64,000 nucleotides of DNA, from the NCBI RefSeq assembly GCF_005239225.2, contig NC_133296.1:10912001-10976000 (forward strand). Reading direction: 5' to 3'. Numbering within the stretch: the first letter of the stretch is position 1; every line of letters starts with the position of its first letter. The notes below the pieces were generated by a model. The model was not told where the DNA came from and did no database searches. It was given only the letters and a program-made list of their open reading frames with translations. Shown here piece by piece: positions 58,851 through 64,000 of this stretch. Source of the stretch: Populus alba. Lineage: Eukaryota > Streptophyta > Magnoliopsida > Malpighiales > Salicaceae. Both the position numbers and the translations under genes were made by a program.

Positions 58851-59039
58851 AGTGCTCGGGGCAAGGGGTAACAGATGGTGCCATCAATATGAATTTTGGG
58901 TTTGGTGATGAGCTTTTTGGCACGTGTGGTCATGGGGTGAGTTGATGAGGGGTGGGGAGTTTGTGTATTGGGGACAAAGAGAGTTAGATGGGAAGGAGCA
59001 AGTAAGGGAGGGGGAGATATGGGATCTAAAATAGATAAT

Positions 59040-60110
59040 GATGGATTGTGGGATGGTGTTGTGTCAAGAGGGGCATCAGATGATATTTTTTAGTGATGAT
59101 GGAGTGTCCAAAGAAGATGCTGTCGTGGGCCTCTAGTCATGAGGAGTTAGTAGTGAACTTGGATTGTTGAACACCTGCAAAGATATGTTAATGGGCAAAT
59201 AAGATAAAGGAGAAGTAGACTTTCATGGAAAAGAATGTTCATTAAAAACCACATCCCGTGAAATATAAGCTCTATTAGATGGTAAGTGAAGACATTTGTA
59301 CCCTTTTTGAAGAGGACTATACCCTAAAAAAAGACATGATAGAGACTGTGGTTAGAGTTTATTTTTATTGTATGGACGTAAGATGCGCAACCAAAAGTGC
59401 GTTAAAAACAATAATCAGGTTCACGATGAAAAAAAATGTGAAAGGGTGAGTTGTTCTGGAGCACATGGGTAGGCTTGTGATTAATAAAGTAGCATGCCAT
59501 AGAAAATGCATCGTCCTAAAATTAGAGAGAGACTTTGGTATGAGAGAGTAAGGCTAGTTCAGTTTCGATAATGTGGTGATGTTTGCGCTCAATTTTGCCA
59601 TTATATTGATGTGTGTGTGGGCAAGAGACACGGTGGGAGATGACACAAGATTGAAGGAGTGTGTGAAATAGATGATATTCACCACCCCAATCAAATTGGA
59701 CAACATAAATTTTTTCCTTAAAGAAGCATTCAACAAAAATTTTAAATTTATTAAAAATTCTAGTGACATCACCCTTACAAGAAATGGGATACAACCAAAT
59801 GTATCAACTAAAAACATTTAAAAAGGAAACATAATGTTTAAAGCCAGATGTAGAGCAAATAGGGGCAGGACCTCAAACATCCGTATAAATGAGCTCTAAA
59901 GGACAAATGGAGTGGGAGAGAGACTTAGAGAATGGTAATTGTTTAGATTTGGAGCTGAGGCACGCGGAGCATGGATCAGTGACTTTTATAAGTGGATACT
60001 AGAAGTTTGAAGGAGGAAAAGATTTGTCTGACCAACTTGAAGGAAGGATGGCCAAGCCATGAGTGCCACTAAGGAAGACAGATAAGTTCACCAATTAAAA
60101 TGAAAGGGGA
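59040..60110 (-). pseudogene. Copia 2 integrase
   Basis: The core region reads VQFDWGGEYHLFHTLLQSC (catalytic Asp) and SCPHTHQYNGKIERKHHHII (catalytic Glu) at 59522-59794. The flanking parts are broken by stops. Confidence 0.75.
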
Positions 60111-60518
60111 TGGCTTATTATTTTAGAATGGAAATTGATAGAGACCATGACTATTCGGGTCGTGGAATAGCAATTTCTTCGAACGTCGATCCTTCAAAAA
60201 AAATAATTCGGGTGAAATTCAAAGAAAATGTTAGTATCAGTCGTGAATTTATGAACATATAATAAATATTTGGAAAATAGAGAACATTAAGAAGATCAAA
60301 TTGAAGATTCGAAGAAAAGAGATGGATGTGTCCAATATGACGAATAGATAACCCTTTACTATTGCTGATTCATATCTGATCGGAGCCATGGAATTCCTCA
60401 GCTTTGAGGTTGAGATTTGTCATGTTAGAGGTGACATGATGAGTCACACCAGAGTCTGGATAACAATTGAGGTCAGGACCATGGGAAGGGAAGTTGAGTG
60501 GAGTCTTTGAAGAAGAAC

Positions 60519-61422
60519 TCATTGTAGTGGTTGTAATGTGGCCCATACAGTTGCAAACTTAACAAATAGGGTGAGAGGAAGAGCCATGACCAGGAAATGA
60601 TAGAGTGTTGCACCCCCTGCCACGTGACTGCTGGTTGGAATTTCTATGGGAAGGCCCCCATCTAGAAGGTGGGGCTCCAAGGATAAAATTATGGCCACTA
60701 TATAAGTGGCAGAAAGAATTTCCTCCACAGGCGGCATAGTGAGGCCTAGTGACAAAGAGGTTAATGATAGACTGATGGTGCTCAAGTTTGAGTTCATGGG
60801 AGAGGAGATGGCCGCAGATCTCTTCCATGGAGAGGGGTTCAACTCGAGTTGTAACCAACATCACAAAAGGATCATAGTTGGGGTCTAGTCCAATAAGTAG
60901 GAAAGCCACCATTTCAAAATCATTGAGGGGCTGACCCACAGCAGCCAGGGAATCAGTGAGAGCTTGGAACCGCTGAAAGTAGTTAGCAACAAAGGAGCTT
61001 CCTTTTTTTAGGGTGGCCAATTAATAGTGAGCTTACATGGTGCGTGGTCGGGATTGGGACGTGAATAGTATCTCCAATGTTGTTTAAACAGATCTAGAGG
61101 TAATGCACCGTGTAACATGAGTTAACATATTCTTGATGAGAGTCGAATTGATTGCACCAAGAATGATTTGATCTTGCATAGTTCAATGTAAGAAGGCAGG
61201 ATTTGGAGAAGTGGTGGTAACACCATCAATGGTGGAAGAGACAGTAGATGGTGGGGGGGTAGTGCCATCGATGTATCCGAAGAGGTTTTCACCTTTAAGA
61301 TGAGGAACAATTTGAGGGAGCCATAAAGGATAGTTATCTCGAGTGAGTTTAACAGGAGTGAAGTTGGTGAAGGTGATCAAATATGATGTTTGTATGGAGG
61401 AAGAGATTGTTACAATAGGCAT
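60519..61422 (-). pseudogene. Copia 2 gag
   Basis: VKLTRDNYPLWLPQIVPHLK and GYIDGTTPPP lie at 61183-61422. MATLKKGSSFVANYFQRFQA, then IGLDPNYDPFV, lie at 60559-61020. A degraded zinc-knuckle region follows. Confidence 0.78.
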
Positions 61423-61473
61423 GGTAAGGGAGAAGGAAAGAATTTGATGTAAGTTAGGTAGGCTTTAATACCT

Positions 61474-61688
61474 TATAATATAATATAAATCTGTTGGCTG
61501 CCTTACTATAACACAGGTTAAGGTCTTGTATTTATAGTGTGAGATAATTGTATACACAAGAGTAGGAGATAGACTAGAGAGGTTAGGATACACTTGAATT
61601 AGTCTTAGCCTGATCCTTATTGCCTTTAGTAGTAGTGGATGAGCTGAGTTTAATCATTGTATTGGTGGGTTTGACTAGTTCTCTAATA
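61474..61688 (-). repeat. Copia 2 5' LTR
   Basis: 215 bp; the primer-binding site lies directly inside. Confidence 0.9.
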
Positions 61689-62560
61689 TTCTCGATACAT
61701 GTAAATATATGTCAAAATAGTCCAAACCTTTTTGTTGTTTAAAACCTTTAATAACAAGTCTAACTTTATATTTTTCAATAGTGCTATCAACTTTCATCTT
61801 TTTTTTCAAGATTCATTTATGGCCAAATGGTTTACTTCTAAGAGGAAGACCCATTTATGGCCAAATAGTGTACTTTTAAGAGGAAAATCCACTAGTTTCC
61901 ATGTATGATTATTCATAATGGATTTAATTTTACTATTGATTGTCTCTTTATAATAAGAAGCTTCCAAACAGACATTGCCTTGGAGTAGGTTCAATGTTTA
62001 TTTTTTAACAAGTATGTTAAAAAATCAAGATAAAATATTTTGGTTATTTTTGCCTTTTTACTCTTTCTAAACTCTAGTTTATCATCTTCTAATTAATGAT
62101 GATTACTTGAACTATCCTTAATTATTCTCTTAAGTAAATGAATTTCTTGTGCTTCTTTCCATGGAAACAAATCCTCAAAGAATGTAATTTTCCTTGATTT
62201 CTTAGGATAAATATCTTTAATACTTGACTGGAGTACAAGAAATTTATATGTATTATTATTATATGCATATCTGATAAATACACAACACACAGTCTTCAGT
62301 CTTATCTTGAATTTTTTAGGATCATGTATTGCTATCGTTGTAAGACACTCCCACACTTTAAGGTATTTATAGGAAGGTCTTATACCTTTCAACAATTCAT
62401 ATAGTTTTTTTTTTAAAACTTTTTATAGGATAATTTGCTAAGTATATAATTGACAGTTAGAATTGCTCTCTAAGTTTTGGGGTGCTCTAGAACTTATAAA
62501 CATGACATTCATCATTTCTTTTAATGTTAGGGTTAATGGTTATTGCTAAAATAGGTGTTA
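61689..62560 (-). pseudogene. Older Copia relic, integrase to RT part right of the nested element
   Basis: In minus-strand order: degraded integrase (MMNVMFISSRAPQNLESNSN), YELLKGIRPSYKYLKVWECL, KTVCCVFIRYAYNNNTYKFL, FFEDLFPWKEA, then ETINSKIKSIMNNHTWKLVD, GHKWVF, and VRLVIKGFKQQKGLDYFDIY up to the TTCTC target site. The RT then continues at 57020-56960. Many stops are present. Confidence 0.82.
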
Positions 62561-62776
62561 CCTTTCATTTCAACCATTTGTTTGATAGTTGGGTTTTGAT
62601 CACATTATTTTTTATACTCATATTAATAAATATTGATTTAGTTAAATTTAGTGGAATTGTAAAGTAAATATGCTATTATATGAAGTATTCTTTATTTAAT
62701 TACACTTTTTCAATCATAATTGAATATACAATTTATAATTTACTTGAATTTGAACTACTATAGTTATCAAAGCAAG

Positions 62777-62827
<51 letters not shown>

Positions 62828-63230
62828 AAATATGAGTCAAATTAATTAGTTCACTTAAAGTGTGTATGATGACCGTATAAGCCTTTTTAGTGGCTGGTTT
62901 AATTTTGTTATACATTTCCAAATAACATATTCTTTTGTTATAAAGTTTAGATATGTAATGATGAAATTCCAATATTATTTGGCAATAACTTTAATAATGG
63001 GGGCATAGGTTATGAAATTGGTCACTTATAATTTTTATTGTCATGGTTGCATGCTATGAAAATTTTAGGTTTTGGAAATGAAATAATTCAATAAAACTAT
63101 TTTTTTCTAATGTTTTTCAAAGTATATTTCTAGATTAAAGTTTGACTGATACTTTCGAAGGAGACAAAAAGAAAAAAACAAAAAGAGAGAAAAGCATTGT
63201 TATGCTAATGAGAATGGTTTTTTTTTTTAA
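62561..63230. other. AT-rich intergenic DNA with (TA)n
   Basis: A (TA)n microsatellite lies at about 62779-62821. No gene was recognised. Confidence 0.5.
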
Positions 63231-63235
63231 TGCTT

Positions 63236-64000
63236 GTCGCACCATCGCGGCAGAGCGTGGCGTCGCAGCGACCCTCGATTGATTTTAGTTTTGTTTTTTG
63301 TTTATGTATAAGGGAGTCACCACCTAGTATTATGGTCACTAGGAAACTTAACTGGTCTTTTAGAGATTCTAAGGCTAGGGACTGGTTGTGTAAGGGGAAG
63401 GTATTAGCACCCCTAGTACGCCCTACCTAAGGTAAGCTGCTTGGTGTTTGGTTTGCCTTATAATTGCTATGGTGTTGTTGTTGTTTTTTCAATCTCATCT
63501 GTTTTTCTAGGTTTGATTCAAACTAAATTGATTAAGATAGAAATCCAAGGAGATTCCATGTGCTTCAAAAGCTCATTTTTCCCTTAATATTTCAAGAGTT
63601 TGCGACTCATAAATTGCAAGGAGGAGGGACAAAAATTTAGAAATCTTGAGCGCTTTAAAAACCTATTTTTGCCTTAGTGTTTTATACTCTCACGGCTCGT
63701 AAACCGTGGAGTAAAAAAATTGAAATGTTTTCAATTATAATCAAGGCTTCTTTTAAGGATGTGTGCGGATTTATTATTTCTAGAAAATTATTTTGGATAT
63801 TTACCATGCAGGGTTTCTTTATCTAAATATTATTAGTGAAAATAACAAATTATTCCCAATAATATTTTGGATATTCGTCCTTTAATGATTTCTTTATCCA
63901 AACATTAGCGGTGAATAATAGATAAATTCCCCCAAAAATAAGATTTTTATATTTTTTGGAATATTGGCCAATACCCTTTGGAGTTTTACAAACATGTTAT
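63236..64000 (+). repeat. TGTCGCAC...CACCTAGTATTATG repeat, copy 3, with downstream body
   Basis: The first 200 bp match copies 1 and 2 ('gagtcaccacctagtattat', 'gggactggttgtgtaagggg', 'gccctacctaaggtaagctgc'). The remainder has two diverged tandem blocks of about 95 bp (63555-63750) and a 'tttggatat..' / 'tttctttatccaaacatta' block repeated two to three times (63780-63960). It runs off the window. Confidence 0.55.

Larger units (their letters stand above)
57026..61688 (-). mobile_element. Ty1/Copia LTR retrotransposon 2 (4663 bp, decayed, nested)
   Basis: LTRs of 215 bp (57026-57240 and 61474-61688) flank gag, integrase, RT and RNase H relics in Copia order. The target duplication TTCTC lies at 57021-57025 and 61689-61693. 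A degenerate primer-binding site (minus strand GGTATTAAAGCC, about 61461-61472) and polypurine tract (57241-57252) are present. The LTRs differ at about 23 of 215 positions by eye. The ends are TA-type rather than TG...CA. Confidence 0.92.

Overview
This window looks like nuclear DNA of a woody eudicot, most probably poplar or another member of the Salicaceae (Populus is an inference). The reasons are very AT-rich intergenic DNA, spliceosomal introns, plant-only protein families (DYW-type PPR, GCK domain, extracellular LRR), tRNA-derived SINEs of the kind known from Salicaceae, and several AT-rich dispersed repeat families that recur throughout. There are no bacterial-style operons, no CRISPR array and no rRNA. 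No convincing standalone tRNA gene was seen.

Gene-bearing left half (1-32 kb). Five intact-looking protein genes were found. They are a mitochondrial or plastid DYW-class PPR RNA-editing factor (5170-7422, minus), a tandem pair of almost identical secreted LRR proteins (14531-15967 and 18963-20399, plus), a small GCK-domain twin-CX9C protein (22481-23014, minus, probable 5'UTR intron), and a two-exon acidic single-pass membrane protein (30408-31325 joined to 28178-28309, minus). The LRR pair results from a segmental duplication of about 3.3-3.8 kb. It is only about 1.7% diverged in the coding sequence, yet by eye 20 of 25 base changes alter amino acids. One copy has since received an 836-bp Harbinger-type MITE in its upstream region.

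Repeat-rich right half (32-64 kb). This half is mostly transposable elements. A degraded PIF/Harbinger element of about 5.1 kb (35359-40462) carries a Myb/SANT ORF1 and a DDE transposase, and it is the full-length relative of the two MITEs further left. A Ty3/Gypsy deletion derivative with roughly 1-kb LTRs lies at about 42305-45803. A histidyl-tRNA synthetase pseudogene (46927-48727) keeps its exon-intron structure. Its last exon is split by a SINE, and a complete but decayed Ty1/Copia element (49037-54394) lies next to it. A second Copia element (57026-61688) is inserted inside the reverse transcriptase of an older Copia relic, whose remains flank it. A 49-bp-stem hairpin (54999-55136) matches none of these.

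I see no clear new molecular system. The best candidates for a second look are the substitution pattern in the LRR pair, the occupied/empty MITE site between the two copies, the nested insertions around the HisRS pseudogene, the long hairpin, and the ATG8-motif-like N-terminus of the membrane protein. Repeat family names and boundaries come from reading the sequence by eye, not from database searches.
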